Source: Gambelia wislizenii (Eukaryota > Chordata > Lepidosauria > Squamata > Crotaphytidae). Taken from it: DNA of 64,000 nt. This document shows, one piece after another, positions 1 through 11,606 of the stretch. The stretch lies in NCBI GenBank assembly GCA_030847615.1, contig JAUMIR010000005.1, positions 112,931,116 to 112,995,115 of the forward strand, read 5' to 3'. The notes under the pieces are model-generated. The model was not told the DNA's origin. It was given only the letters and a program-made list of their open reading frames with translations, and searched no databases. Both the position numbers and the translations under genes were made by a program. Numbering within the stretch: position 1 is the first letter of the stretch; every line of letters begins with the position of its first letter.

Positions 1-65
1 GCTCCAATGACAATGGGAGGGCAAAGGGAGGGAAGGAGAGGTCTCATTTCCCTTCTCCCTTTGCC

Positions 66-196
66 CAGCAGGATGGCTTCTGTGGTGCCATAGGTGACTG
101 GAGGGGGGGGGCTTTTGCTATTATCTGTGGAATTTGTTATCCATGGGGGGGGGCTGGAACCAATTCCCCATAGATATGGGGGTCCTACTGTATGAC
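66..196 (-). mobile_element. Mariner/Tigger-like terminal fragment
   Basis: Read on the minus strand, the segment begins CAGTAGGACCCCCATATC and continues with a stretch like the terminal inverted repeats of Tigger/mariner-type non-autonomous elements. Long G runs (about 106-113 and 146-154) have expanded inside it. I see only one end and no partner repeat, so it may be a fragment. The family is assigned from general resemblance only. Confidence 0.35.
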
Positions 197-969
197 CAAA
201 TAATAATAGCCATCTTATCAAGGACTAATTGAAATGTTATGCCTATTACTCTTTCAGACTTCTGACACCATATAAAAATGAATGAAGAAAGAACAGCAAC
301 TTATTTGTGATTAATTCATTCTCAACCTTTAAAAAACAGAGAAAAAGTTTAAAAACTACATAAAAACAAAAGCAAGAGAAGACATTGTGAGACAAAAAAG
401 AAAATTAATCAATTTACATCAGAGGCCTAAAATCTATCTTAAGTATTATTTTAAAATGCATTTTAGCAGTTCGTCCTCAAAATTATAGAATCCATTTGCA
501 GTATATGAACACCCTCCTATGTCCCTAAATTAGAGGATAATCGTAAGAAGAAAGAAAGACAGATTAGTGTGAAGCAAACTGTTCAAAGAACTTGGGGCAG
601 TGAATGAAATACTTTAAAAAATGCAATTCTCTGAAATGAACTGACTACTTTCCAAGGGAAAGAGCAATACAAATTACTTTTCTTAGCAATCTCCCACTCA
701 TATCTTGATTGGAAGTCACACCATGGTTGTCATGGTAGCCTGCATGGGAACAGTTTTACTGTGCAGAGGAAAAGGTAATCAGTAATCAATTACTTTCAAA
801 TAATCATTATTACACACATCTTAACACATTACTTTTCAGATCCAGTCATCAGCACTGTGATACATCTGTTTCCTCAAATTACTTTGATAACTGTGTGCAG
901 AAGGCTTGCTCTTTGGGTTTGTGCTAAGAGGTCACTCTGATTCCTAAAATAGGTAGCCCAAATAATTTA
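197..969. other. Unrecognised AT-rich background
   Basis: No open frame with recognisable protein content, no clear repeat family and no microsatellite is visible here. It is ordinary AT-rich intergenic sequence. Confidence 0.5.
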
Positions 970-1125
970 GAGCTAAAGTGGACAATCTTTGCCTGCCAGA
1001 TGTTTTTGGACTGCAATACCCATTGCATGTATTCTGGCTAAGTCTGATGGGAATTGTAGTAGTCCGATAACTGCTGAAGGGCTGCACTTTGCACACTTCT
1101 GGAGCATGGATTTTTAGTCTGTGGT
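970..1125. repeat. Palindromic DNA-transposon remnant
   Basis: A left arm around 982-1020 (agatgtttttggactgcaat) is matched by an imperfect reverse-complement right arm around 1048-1078 (gggaattgtagtagtcc). This is the layout of a short palindromic element that I know as widespread in reptile genomes. The arms have diverged, so the insertion is old. Confidence 0.5.
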
Positions 1126-1902
1126 ACAAGTAGGGGATCGTGGCTTCTTTGGAAAGGAGCAGAGGAGCCCATGGAAAGATTTGCCAGCTTTCTTTTGGCT
1201 AATAATACTATCCTATACATATTTACACAGCTGAAAAAGCCATTAATTTCTATGATGGTTATTCCCAGATGAATACATACAGGTTTTCAGTTTTACATTC
1301 TGTCAGCTGGGAGTTGTACCTTATAAAGAAAGGAGCTAGAAGGTAGCCAGTAGAAGTGGCATGGGGTGCCATGTATAGACCAGGACGCTTTAGAATGGGT
1401 TCTAGTGAACCTGAAGGCAGAAATGATGGGATCATGATTGAGGGAAGAGAAATTCAAGATAAGCAAAAAAACAGAGCTTGTTCCCTTGGTTCTCTTTTTT
1501 AAATTCTCAACATGTGATTCTTCTCCTGATCCTGTATGTATGACCAATAAAATAAGGACATATAATCCTCCAAGGGCAAGAATCTTGGAGGATGGATGTG
1601 TGGCTATGACCCACTATCCCCAATCGGCTCTGGTCTCTGCGCATCTGAAAAAATGGGAGACCAATTCTTTTGCCCACAAACGACAAATAGCACTCTTTAA
1701 AGCTTCCAAGAGAGGGACTACTGGTCATGTTACTGCAATTAGGGGTATGTTTGACCCTTCTCACCTTTTATTTGGCCTACAGATGCCTTTTTTTCAAAAC
1801 AAGAAATTATCAGAAAATTGCAGCAAAGTGCTTGCCAGCATCCATAGAGATATTCAGACTACTCTGTGTGCGCACATGCACCTGGGCACATTGAATCTTC
1901 TG
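1126..1902. other. Unrecognised sequence
   Basis: A chance open frame runs through here on the plus strand (1438-1944), but its translation resembles no family and ends inside a SINE. I see no other feature. Confidence 0.5.
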
Positions 1903-2098
1903 TTGTCTTATGGTCACCCCATGAATCCCATAAGGTTTTCTTAGGCAAGGAATACTCAGAGGTGGTTCCTTCCTCTTAAATATAGCCTACATCACCTGTT
2001 TATTTGTTAGAGGTCATCCAAGTATAAACTAGGGGTGACCCTGCTTAGCTTCCAAGATCGGACAGGACCTGGTGCCTTTGGGATATTTAGACCTCTAT
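1903..2098 (-). mobile_element. 5S-rRNA-derived SINE with BovB-like tail
   Basis: Positions 1985-2085 correspond in reverse complement to 5S ribosomal RNA: the blocks tatagcctac, catccaagta and accctgcttagcttccaaga match the 3' half and the internal promoter region. Positions 1903-1980 (accccatgaatcccataagg, ggcaaggaatactcagaggt) are the shared 3' tail of squamate SINEs. It lies on the minus strand, tail first. It is a degenerate SINE copy and not a functional 5S gene. Closely related copies lie at 16735-16935, 18895-19022 and 44605-44725. Confidence 0.75.
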
Positions 2099-2826
2099 CT
2101 ACTGGATTTTTACTACTAGGCTTTCCTTTTTTTTTTGTACAGGGTGTAATCCCAATTTTAGGGTTAGGGGTGCAGAAGCAAACATGGAATGTGTCCCATG
2201 GATGGGCCCCAAGTTTCCATGGTTGAAGAAAATATCTCCCAGCACACCATAGTTGCCAATCCCTACTGTAAATTTATATAAGGTGTGGCCAATCATCAGA
2301 GGTTTTGAATGCTGTGGTCTCAACTATCTGAGTGGCTCCAGGATAGGAAAGGCTACACTGGGTATAACAGAAAAATAATGAGGCACTATCCTAAGGGGAG
2401 ATTGAAATAATGTTAATATCAAGCTTTAAAGATAACAACTTTTATCTTGAAGACGTATCACAGATGTTTAGAATGTTATTAAATTACATTAAAAGATGTT
2501 AAAAGGCCTTCAGAGAGCGGTCTCCTCTGAGCCACTTCCTAAGAGGAAATGTTGCTATACTAAAGTAATTAAAGTGCTTTTAGGTACACAAGGCATTTGT
2601 CTGAATTATTCAGGGCCTTTAGATGAGCTGTATGAGAGGAGTAGGTCCTAAATATGAGAAGTTGATAGATGTTGTGAATTCCACCACTACTTTTCAATGA
2701 ACTGGCTTTGTCCTCCAATCCACTCTGTTACTCTTTTGGTTGAATGGCCATTTTTATAAATTAATTTCAGAGTTTGCATATGCTCAGTTTACTACAATTT
2801 TCATTTGGAACGTACAGTTGCACAGA
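2099..2826. other. Unrecognised sequence
   Basis: Contains a 10-base T run near 2127 and otherwise AT-rich DNA with no gene or repeat that I recognise. Confidence 0.5.
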
Positions 2827-2834
2827 GGTGTGTG

Positions 2835-3630
2835 CAGGGCCGGTTTAAGGAATTTTGGGGCCCCCTGCAACACTTTATTTTGGGGCCCCATATGGGCCAG
2901 TTAAGGGATTTTGGGGGCCCCTCCAACACTTTATTTTGGGGGTCCCATATGGGCCAGTTTAAGGGATTTTGGGAGCCCCATATGGGCACGACCTGTCAGT
3001 CATCTCCCCCCTAGCTCACAAGCTCCCCACATAAGATGCCCTTCTTCCCCCGCACCATCCCACTTCCCCCCAGGTCTGCACAGAGGCACCCCACATTCCC
3101 AAAAGAAGCCTCCCCAGAACCTCCCTCACACCCCTCAGGCGGAGGCCCCAGGTGCCTCACCTTGGCTCTCTGCAGGCGGCTCAGCTGCAAGACGAAGGGG
3201 TTAGGAGCAGGGGTGGGGTGGGGGCCTCCCACTCCTCCTCCTCCTCTTCCTTCGGGGGCCCCGGCTCGAGCCACTGCCATCTCCCCCTCCCCACTCCATG
3301 GCCGGCCCTTCTTCCAGGCTCAGCCTGGGACTTCTCCCCAAGGCTGGAGCCAGGGTGGGGTGAGGAGACTGAGAGAGGGGGGGGGACAGCCAGGCAGGCA
3401 GCAGGAAGGCGGCTGGCTGGAGGGACGCCCTGGCACCCAACCCTGGTGGGAGAGAGCCAGGATGCTGGAGGGATGAGGAGGAGGAGGCGGGACCACAGCT
3501 GAGCTGAGGTGGGGGGATGGGCTTTGGGTTTGGAGGGAGGAGCAGATGGGGGAGGAGGACTCATGGGGCCCCCACTGTGGCTGGGGCCCCCTGCCAATGC
3601 TGATTTGGCAAACAGGTTAAACCGGCCCTG
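2835..3630. mobile_element. Non-autonomous hAT transposon, 796 bp, 8-bp TSD
   Basis: The element begins CAGGGCCGGTTTAAGG and ends with the reverse complement of CAGGGCCGGTTTAACC, giving about 15-bp terminal inverted repeats that start with CAG. It is flanked on both sides by GGTGTGTG (2827-2834 and 3631-3638), an exact 8-bp target duplication as hAT transposases make. Just inside the left end is a roughly 60-70 bp unit repeated about three times (2848-2985), each with a gggccccatatgggc-like core. The interior is GC-rich and purine/pyrimidine skewed. Long open frames in it look compositional, and I see no transposase, so it depended on an enzyme supplied elsewhere. Confidence 0.88.
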
Positions 3631-3638
3631 GGTGTGTG

Positions 3639-4984
3639 TGGGCACATTGCTTCTATCCTGGCACAAAAAGGAATCAGTGCCATCACTGAAGTAAAAGGAA
3701 TCCAGATGTTGAAAGCAGATCCAAAATGGGGCAAGTACTACTTGTCCCTCATGGTGCTTGACTTCCACAGCCCCATTTTCTAAAATCCATGCAGTAGATG
3801 CCTGAGACAGTGAAGGCTGGACTGCTATGTCCAGAGGCTCCAACAGCACCTAAAACACCAACTTTGCACAATGCAAGGATGTTGGGAGAGGGAAACAGGG
3901 AAGATGTGCAACATTGGGGGTAACTTAGTAAGATAACCTGTCATGTACCTGCATTCCCAGACTCACTGAACAGCAGTTTCAGAGTTCATCAGAAAAATTT
4001 ATTGTCAGAAATTCCAGAAGCGTAGCAGACAAGGTTGTTGCTGAGAACTGAAACTTAAGGACTACACACTATATTAAAAGCATATTAAAATCTATAAAAT
4101 CTGGCATGCTCTAATACCATTGGCTAACCACCATCCCCTGACATGGCATTCCCTTACACCAGCCAGACTCCTCTTCCTAGTCTGATTATGCAACTGCATT
4201 CTTATCTGTCCCCAAACCAGCCAAAACTGTTACTGCCCCCTTCCACAGTTGGGATAGAACTTTTGTTAGGAAGTACCAAAAAACAAAACACAATGAGTAT
4301 CAAGGTTACAGAAAAATAGCTGAAAATGACAGGATTAGGCACCTCAGGGACCAATCCTAACATAACCCTACCTTACATTTCAAGTGCACAGTCCCTTTAT
4401 TTGTTTAGCACACTGATGGAGGTGGTAGTTGTGGTGGAGAAATAAAGATTCATTTTTATCATGTTTTTAGCAATAGATGTATATGGTGTTTTTTTTTTTT
4501 TTTTTTTTTAATGCTGATGAGAAAACACCAAACTAAACATTTGATATTGGACTCTTCTTTTAACAATAAAAAAAGCTGGGTGAAAGAAGCTGAGCCTGGA
4601 AGGCAGGATCCCCCCCCCTCGCCCCAGGTTGTCATTCCTATTATTAGACACTCAATACTTTTTGGTAGTATAGCAGAATACAAAGATAAATGCAACATGA
4701 GCAGCAATATTTGGAGCAGCAGATGTAATCCTAAATTTATATTCAGAAATTCTAAAAAGTTGAAATTTACTACTCAGGATTTTTTTCTAATACAAGGTCA
4801 AAGGGGGAAACAGAGAATTTTCAATTCAATCCCACCCTAAGATAGGGATACAAATCCTTGCAAATATTGTTCTTGTGGGACAAGAAGAAATAATATAACT
4901 GGATTTTTTTTAACTTACTGCAAGAAAGTTCTTGAAAACTGTGTAGTTTTGAAGGACTTTTCACAGTTTGGGATTTTGTTGTGT
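3639..4984. other. Unrecognised sequence with a T-run
   Basis: No gene found. A run of about 20 T lies at 4490-4509 and a C run at 4611-4617. The T-run could be the minus-strand poly(A) tail of a retroelement, but I cannot identify its body. Confidence 0.45.
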
Positions 4985-5133
4985 TTGTTCTGGTGTGCCT
5001 TCAAGTTTTTTTCTGACTTATGGTGACCCTAAGGCAAAACGATCACAGGGTTTTCTGAGGCTAAGAGTGTGTGACTTGCCGAAGGCCACCCAATGGGTTT
5101 TCATGGCTGAGCGACAATTCAAACCCTGGCAGG
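4985..5133 (-). mobile_element. Sauria-type tRNA-derived SINE, partial
   Basis: On the minus strand this is a tRNA-like head containing ccagggtttgaattgtcgct (a Pol III B-box-like ggtttgaat) followed by a body and a BovB-like tail whose complement is tcaagt...cttatggtgaccct. The A-box end is missing at the right, where L1 sequence begins directly. It may therefore be truncated by, or lie at the breakpoint of, the adjoining L1. Confidence 0.65.
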
Positions 5134-7312
5134 AAAGGAAAGATAAGGAAGAAATACAAAATTATCACCCAATTTCACTTCCAAATCTAGACTACAAAAT
5201 CTACACTTCTGTATTAGCTGACAGACTCAAGCAAATTCTGACAGGAATAATACATGAAGATCAGAGCAGCTTCTTACCACGAAGACAGATTTGACACAAC
5301 ACAAGGACAATACAGAATTTAACTGAATACTCTGAGAGCCATATTGAAAAAAAGATGACAATGATTTTTACTGATACCAAAAAAGTATTTGGTAATGTTC
5401 ACTGGAACTTCTTGATTGAATTATTGAAGAGAATGGCAATGGTAAACAAATTCATAAAAGGAATTGAACAGATTTATGTAAACCAAAATGCACAATTGAT
5501 CAACAATGGAGAAAAATCCAAAATTATTCTGGTGAGGAAGGGAATAAGAAAACGTTGCCTACTCTTGCCATTAATATTCATATTAGTTCTTGAACTTCTC
5601 AATAGAAATATTGAGAAGGTCAAACATGAATATTCTGGGAGTCAAAATTAAGGGTCACATGTACAAATTAAGGGCTTTTGTGGATGACCTGCTACTATTC
5701 ATGGAAAATCCAATTAATAATATTGAAGATTCTGGTGATTTATCAGGATTTAACATACACAGAGGAAAAACAACAATTTTAACTAAAAACATGACAAGAA
5801 TGGAAGAAAAAGGATTTATGACTAAATCAGGATGTAAGATTGAAAGGAAAGTTACGTATTTAGGAATTTGGATTACAAAAAGAAATGCAGACCAATTTGA
5901 CAATAATTATAAAAAGACCTGGAGAGAAATTAAAGATGACCTGGAAAGATCGTCTAAACTGAACGTATCTCTACTGAGGAAAATTCAGTAGTGAAAATGA
6001 ATGAAAATAACTACTATTTTTATTCCAAAACTTACCAGTAATCACCAATGAGAAACCTTTCATGAATTGACAAAAAGATCTTAAATCTTTCATTTGGGGC
6101 AAAAGAAAGCCAAAATAAAATGGTCAAACTTAAAAGAGGAAGAGCAAGGGGTAGCAAGCCCCTATATAGCCTCTGACTCCTCCCCTTGCTCTCCAAGCAC
6201 TGGCACAGGCACCCTAGTGCTGTTAAACGGGTCTCCTCTCCCCTCCTGTCCAGCAAGGGCAGCTCTCCCCCGCACGGCTGTGCTGAATGGGGGGTTGAGC
6301 TGGAATAGACTCTAAAAGCAAGGGCAGTTGCGAGCTTCCAGATTTAAAGACCTACTTCTATGCCTCTTCACTAATTTGGATTCAAGACTGGATTATCTTC
6401 AAAACAAAGACTACTTAATGTCAAAGGCTTGAATTAAACTTTCGGGTGGCTTGCCTTTATTTGGTATGGGAAAGCACAACTAAATAAAGAATTCAATAAT
6501 CACTTTATTATGAAAGCATAACTAAAGTATGGGTGATTCAAAAAAGCAAATTTTATAGAAAAATTCCCCTTTGGCTTCCAGTTCTATGAGTCTATTATTC
6601 TATAAGCATTTATGGCTGGATGGAGAAGTACCAATAAACAGATAAGATACAAGACCTACTGGGGGAAAAAAATCAATGAAACTATAATCTAAAATCGAGA
6701 GAATACCTGAAGAGAGCCAAAAGATCCACTGGTTTACCTACATGCAATTAAATGAAAGATTTAAAGAAGATTTTTAAAAATGAAAGCTTTGAAGAAAAGG
6801 GCAACGAAGTTGACAAACTACTTTGTGGAGAAAATAAAAATAAAATATCCACATTCTACAAACTAACACTGTACTAGCAAGAAACTAGACAAAGATTTGA
6901 TCAAAGATTCAGTGATGAAGTAGGCAAAAGATTTTGGTTTTCCTTTAAATTTAGAAGCTTTGGAAAATGCTCTCAATAAGACAAATGAATTTACAGCTAC
7001 CCAAAATGTAAAAGAAAACTATTTAAAATTAGCTCATAGTACTCATCAAGAAAAATCAGAAAAATAGTAAAATCTTCAAACAATAAATGCTGGAAATGTC
7101 AGAACACTCCAGGTTCACTATATTACATGTAGTGAAGCTGTGATCAAGTCAAGAGTTACTGGGGAGAAAGTCCTATGAACAGTAAGAGGATTCTTCAGAT
7201 CCAATTTCCCATAAAACTAGAGCTTTATCTCCTCAACATGACTAACATATTGGGGGGAAAAAACAGATGAAAATCATTACTGGAAAATTTTGTTATACAT
7301 GATTACTGCTGC
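5134..7312 (+). pseudogene. Decayed L1 LINE, ORF2 reverse transcriptase to C-terminal part
   Basis: The plus-strand translation shows successive pieces of L1 ORF2. NYHPISLPN-LDYKIYTSVLADRL (5160-5230) is the early RT block, FTDTKKVFGNVHW (5365-5405) the palm A-like region, then AFVDDLLLFMENP (5680-5715), a change from the usual YADD active site, and the thumb region to about 5990. After a frame-broken stretch, LKTYFYASSLIWIQDWI (6340-6400) belongs to the region after RT. Homology continues weakly to WKCQN and LLYMITAA at about 7090-7312. Endonuclease and ORF1 are absent, so the copy is 5' truncated. It has several stops and shifts and is old. A 166-bp insertion splits it at 6151-6316. Confidence 0.75.
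6151..6316. mobile_element. 166-bp insertion in L1 with 8-bp direct repeats
   Basis: The L1 translation KWSNLKEE is interrupted by GC-rich unrelated sequence and resumes near 6325. AGCAAGGG occurs exactly at 6143-6150 and again at 6317-6324, consistent with an 8-bp target duplication of a hAT-like non-autonomous element. I do not see convincing terminal inverted repeats, so the class is inferred from the duplication length alone. Confidence 0.55.
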
Positions 7313-7649
7313 AAGGGGCTTGGCTAGACGGTGAAAATACTACTAATAGAATTTGAGGAGAATATCTTTTGTCCCAATGGGAACCCACAGTGATTCAATG
7401 TATCCAGAAGGGGAGGGTCACCAAATACTCCATGGGGAAAGCCTTTGTGGCTTTCCCCAAAGTTTAAAATCCCCATGAAGAAAATGTGCATTCCTGCTCA
7501 TTGGGACAACCAATGTGATTTGTTGCACAGTCTGGAGAGAGCGGAGCTGAATGTTTGATTGGTTGGACATGCTCAGCGGCAGACTTGTCATCAAGGGATG
7601 ATGGTAGCTTGATCAGCAACATTTGGAGGGCAACACATTCTGCATCTCC
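7313..7649. other. Unrecognised segment, possible DNA-transposon remnant
   Basis: It starts ggggcttggctagac, which resembles the left ends at 19617 (gggcttgtctagaccag) and 61613 (ggggcttgtctacactgg). All three may belong to one family of non-autonomous transposons. No matching right terminus was found. Confidence 0.35.
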
Positions 7650-7816
7650 TTTTGTTGTGCGACCTCAAGAGGGGGGTTGCCTTTGCCTTCCTCTGCGGCT
7701 GAAAGAATGTGACTTCCCAAGGTCACCCAGTGGATTTCCATGACTGAGCAGGGATTTGAACCCTGGTCACCAGAGTTGTCCAATGCTCAAACTACTACAC
7801 CATCCTGGCTCTCATG
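7650..7816 (-). mobile_element. Sauria-type tRNA-derived SINE
   Basis: The complement reads as a tRNA-like head: gagagccaggatggtgtagt (A-box region) then ccagggttcaaatccctgct (B box), followed by the body that includes tcacccagtggatttccatg on the plus strand. Both promoter boxes are near consensus. The 3' tail is short and diverged. Confidence 0.75.
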
Positions 7817-7884
7817 TAATTATAATTATCAAAGAATTCAGTGGAAGAAAGTAATTTAATGCACGAAGCATGGGTATATCAATA

Positions 7885-8492
7885 GAAAGCTAAAAAAGCC
7901 AATGCGATTCTAGGCTGCATTAATAGGAGCATAGTGTCTAGATCAAGGGAAGTAATAGTGCCACTGTATTCTGCTTTGGTCAGACCTCACCTGGAATACT
8001 CTGTCCAGTTCTGGGCACCACAATTCAGGAGGGATATTCAGAAGCTGGAATATGTGCAGAGGAGGACGACCAGGATAGTGAGAGGTCTGGAAGCTATGTC
8101 CTATGAGTAGCAGCTTAGGGAGCTGGGCATGTTTAGTCTGGAGAAGAGACGGTTGAGAGGGGAAATGATAGCCATGCTTAAATATTTGAAGGGATGTGAT
8201 ACTGAGGATGGGGCAGGCTTGTTTTCTGCTGCTCCAGAGACTAGGACACGGAGCAATGGGTACAAACTACAGGAAAAGATTCACCTAAACTTTAGGAAGA
8301 ACTTCCTTACAGTAAGGGCTGTTTGGAAGTGGAATACACTGCCTCATAGTGTGGTTGACTCTCCTTCTTTGGAGGTTTTTAAACAGAGGCTGGATGGCCA
8401 TCTGTTGGGAATGAATTGAATATATATTCCTGCATGGCAGGGGGTTGGACTGGAAGGCCCTTGAGGTCACTTTCAACTGTATGATTCTATGA
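7885..8492 (+). pseudogene. CR1 LINE 3' end
   Basis: Plus-strand translation gives [19 protein letters not shown], then [20 protein letters not shown], then the terminal [20 protein letters not shown] block of CR1 ORF2. The 3' UTR follows with ggcagggggttggactggaa and ends in the CR1 terminal tatgattctatga. One in-frame stop lies near 8107. It is the common 5'-truncated CR1 form, and the same region of the longer CR1 at 19936-20498 is clearly homologous. Confidence 0.85.
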
Positions 8493-8725
8493 AAGCATTT
8501 TCATAGTGGCCCTGAAGCATCACATTATTGGATTATGATAAAAATCGAATGTAGGAACTAATAACAATATGAAGTGTTGTTTCCTTGATTAATTTATTTT
8601 CCAGAATAGGACGGTGACTGCATTCTAAACTTGTCTTCTATGTGCATGTATTTGCTAGTTTACTTCTTCATTACATGCATTTATTCATTGCTTCTCTGTC
8701 CATATGGGACCCAATGGAGCAAGGT

Positions 8726-9003
8726 AGTTTTCTGCTGCTCCCGAGACTAGGACAGGGAGCAATTGGTTCAAACAACAGGAAAAGAGATTCCACCTAAACA
8801 TTAGGAAGAACTTTCTGACAGTAAGAGCTGTTCAGAAGTAGAATACACTGCCTCGTAGTGTGGTGGAGTATCCTTCTTTGAAGACTTTTAAACAGAGGCT
8901 GGGTGGCCATCTGTCGGGAATGATTTGATTGTGTATTCCTGCATGGCAGGGGGTTGGACTGGATGGCCCTTGTGGTCTCTTCCAACTCTATGATTCTATG
9001 ATA
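8726..9003 (+). pseudogene. Short CR1 LINE 3' end
   Basis: A second CR1 terminus: the last coding block (a [18 protein letters not shown] segment at 8799-8850), then ggcagggggttggactggat and the terminal ctatgattctatgataaat. It is shorter than its neighbour at 7885 and has the same orientation. They could be two independent truncated insertions or one duplicated piece. Independent insertion is the simpler reading. Confidence 0.8.
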
Positions 9004-9905
9004 AATGAACAATAACCAAGATAATTCATAACAATATAGGTGTAAAAGTTCAGTCTAAATTTCAAATCACTCAGACAATAATAACTATTTACGTGTTTTA
9101 CTGCAAAGGCATCAAAGTGAAGGTCATCAATTCATCAAAGTGAAGGTCATCAATTCATTGGCTGATCTAAAGGTTCAAAGCATCAGGTCTAGGTCATACA
9201 GAGGCTTGACTTTCAGTTTCCTACTCTCTTGGGCACATATTCCACCCCCACCAATTCCCACATCTTTCTTCCCAGGCAGCTCACATCTGCATGGCCTTGA
9301 GATGCCCTCCCTGTAGGCTTCCAGTAGACACACACATTCCATGACCAATCACTTAGCAATCCTATCCCCCCTCCTGCTCTCCATGGCAGGTACCTGTCTG
9401 GACTCAAAGCCCAAGACAGACAGGCTACCTGACGATAGGCAAAACTGTCCAAAACAGATTTTAAAAACAACTTCCAAAAGCCAGTTCTAAGAAGTCAATA
9501 TTTTTCAAAATATATCTATTCAAAATCAGATTTTTTTAAAAAAAGCTCAAAGGCCCTTTGGGAAAATGTAGTCTTGGCAGCCCAGTAGCAGCTCAATGGG
9601 GGCATATAAAGTCTGTCTTCCCTTGATTCTGCAATCAAGCTTCTGTTGCAGAGAACACCCTATCTTGTACACTGATTAAACTAGTTTCTCAGGGGGGTCA
9701 GCAGGACAGGAAAATTAACAGCGGATAATTGTGCATTAACTCAACATTGCAGCAGCATTCATTGGTCTTCACAATTTTTTCTCAAGATTGCTAGCATGGG
9801 AAGCTATCAGTGTTTGATGTTCACATGCGTGACTGACCAATCACATTTCAACTTCTGGAATGTGCCCTGATTTGAGTTGGTTGTTCAAACAGTCAGGAGT
9901 TTGCA

Positions 9906-9907
<2 letters not shown>
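9004..9907. other. Unrecognised sequence with a 22-bp tandem duplication
   Basis: No gene. At 9108-9153 the unit atcaaagtgaaggtcatcaa-tt is present twice in tandem. The rest shows no family that I recognise. Confidence 0.5.

Positions 9908-9939
<32 letters not shown>
9908..9939. repeat. (AT)n microsatellite
   Basis: About 15 uninterrupted AT dinucleotides. Confidence 0.95.
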
Positions 9940-9940
<1 letters not shown>

Positions 9941-11006
9941 TGCGAGAAACAGTGAAGGCCATTATTACAGAGTACATGGAGTTTTTGCTTCCCCCTTCCT
10001 ACTATGGCAAATCACCATGGGATCTCTTCAGGACAAAGAGTATTCCCCTTGCATTCTATGAGGAGTTTTTTCATTGTCTAGATAACCACAGTATGCTAGG
10101 ACACACAATAGCACCTTAGTTGAGGATTTAAGATTCCAGTTACATTCATACAGGAGAAGGCAGTCTTTCAGATACCCTGGCCCCAAGCCATTTAATGTTT
10201 TAGAGATCAAAACTAGCACCTTGAAAACTAAACTCAGAATCAACATGGAAGCCAGGTTAGTGGATTCATCACTGTTGATATGTGGTCTGCAATGTGCATA
10301 CTGGACAACACTTTGTTGCATTTCTCATAAGCTGTACCTCCCAAGCACTTTTTATGAGTCCTAGCAGAGTGTATAATTTTAGTCTAACTTGGTAGTAATT
10401 AAAGAGTGACTCACTGTGGTCTAAGGTCCCATTGTAGGAAAAGGACTTAATTGTCTGAAAGTAATATCCATGCAACATAGAGATAAAACAATATTCCAGA
10501 TGAAAATAAAATGAGTTATGCATTCTTTAAAAAAAGTTTATTCATCCAAAGCATTTCTTAATTAGGCTATCCTTCGTAATTATAATCTTTGCTCTTTCAC
10601 ATGTTCAGCAAAAGAAGAAATTGGAGAAATTCCAAAAAATAATGAGATATAATATAGGATAATTGCTTTTAAAAAAGCTGGCACATTGTCTTGACTCTTG
10701 ATGGATGTTAGATGACTAGTAATGTTGATAATGAAAAAAGGAAGTAAAAGAAGGTAGGAAGAGATTAGACATCATGATTCTCAGCTATTTAAGTTCATTT
10801 GGAGTATGTGTGGCCAACAACTTTTTTTGTGACTCAACATTTCATTCTGAATATGTAGTGTTATCCTTTCCTACTATTGGAAGTGAGTGTTTCATCAAGC
10901 ACAATTATTCAGAAAGAAATAAAACTAGATAAATCAATCATTGAAAGCACATGTAAATAAAATAGTTTTGGATGGTTCCTAAATGATGCTAAGCTATCAT
11001 AGTGTT
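9940..11006. other. Unrecognised sequence
   Basis: AT-rich with no gene, repeat family or long palindrome that I can support. Confidence 0.5.
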
Positions 11007-11009
11007 TAA

Positions 11010-11319
11010 GAACTTTATCAGACATGGCAAAAACTGCATCAGAAGAATGCTACACGAACAAGAATGGGCAACATTCTCAGACGTTGTTATCCTTCAGCCA
11101 TTCTGGGGGTGTAGCACAGGTGTGAATAACACACCCCTTTTTATTGATGGCCTAGTCATCAATAAAAAAGGGATGCTTTATTCACGCCTGTGCTACATCC
11201 CCGGAATGGCTGAAGGACAGAGGCATCTGGTAATGCCACCCTTTCTGTTCTTGTAGCATTCTTCTAATGCATTTGGGGACACACTTTTGTACCACATTCC
11301 CCTGCATCTGATAAAGTCC
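11010..11319. mobile_element. Palindromic MITE, 310 bp, TAA flanks
   Basis: The two halves are reverse complements for most of their length. The left end (GAACTTTATCAGAC) pairs with the right end read backwards (GGACTTTATCAGAT), and the central arms pair closely (ccttcagccattctggg with its complement; centre near 11150). TAA lies directly outside both ends (11007-11009 and 11320-11322), suggesting a 3-bp target duplication as in PIF/Harbinger-type transposition. There is no coding sequence. The terminal motif GGACTTTWTCAGA is shared with the MITE at 42766-42982, so the same transposase family probably moved both. Confidence 0.8.
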
Positions 11320-11362
11320 TAAGGCACTCGTCCTAATCATCTTAATGGTTGGAAGTTCAAAT

Positions 11363-11606
11363 CAGCATGGTGTAGTATAGTGTAGTGGCTAGAGTGTTGG
11401 ACTCCAGGAGACTCCAGGGTTCAAAACCCCACTCAGCCGTAGAAACCTCGTGGGTGATCCCAGGCATGCCACACTCTCTCAACCTAAAAGGAAGGCCATG
11501 ACAAACTTCCTCTGAATAAATTTTGCCACAACAATCCTATGATAGGGTTGTCATAAACTAGAATCGATCTGAAGACACATATCAACAGCAGCAGCAGCAG
11601 CAAGAA
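11363..11606 (+). mobile_element. Sauria-type tRNA-derived SINE, near complete
   Basis: It starts cagcatggtgtagt. A tRNA-like head follows with A-box tggctagagtgttgg and B-box gggttcaaaacccc, then a body, then a tail with gggttgtcataaactagaat that matches the 3' end of BovB (compare gggttgccataagtcaagga at 62647). It finishes in a CAG/CAA-type trinucleotide run (11586-11605). The tail match explains mobilisation: these SINEs use BovB reverse transcriptase. Confidence 0.85.

Noticed and set aside
1438..1944. 168-codon plus-strand frame as a possible host exon
   Set aside because: No recognisable motif, no splice sites with sense, and its end lies within a SINE.
3181..3849. 222-codon open frame on the minus strand
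   Set aside because: It lies mostly inside the GC-rich interior of the hAT element, is Pro/Ser-rich, runs out through the transposon end and resembles no family. It is compositional.
11363..11440. tRNA gene
   Set aside because: A and B boxes are present but no cloverleaf acceptor stem. The sequence continues into a SINE body and tail.
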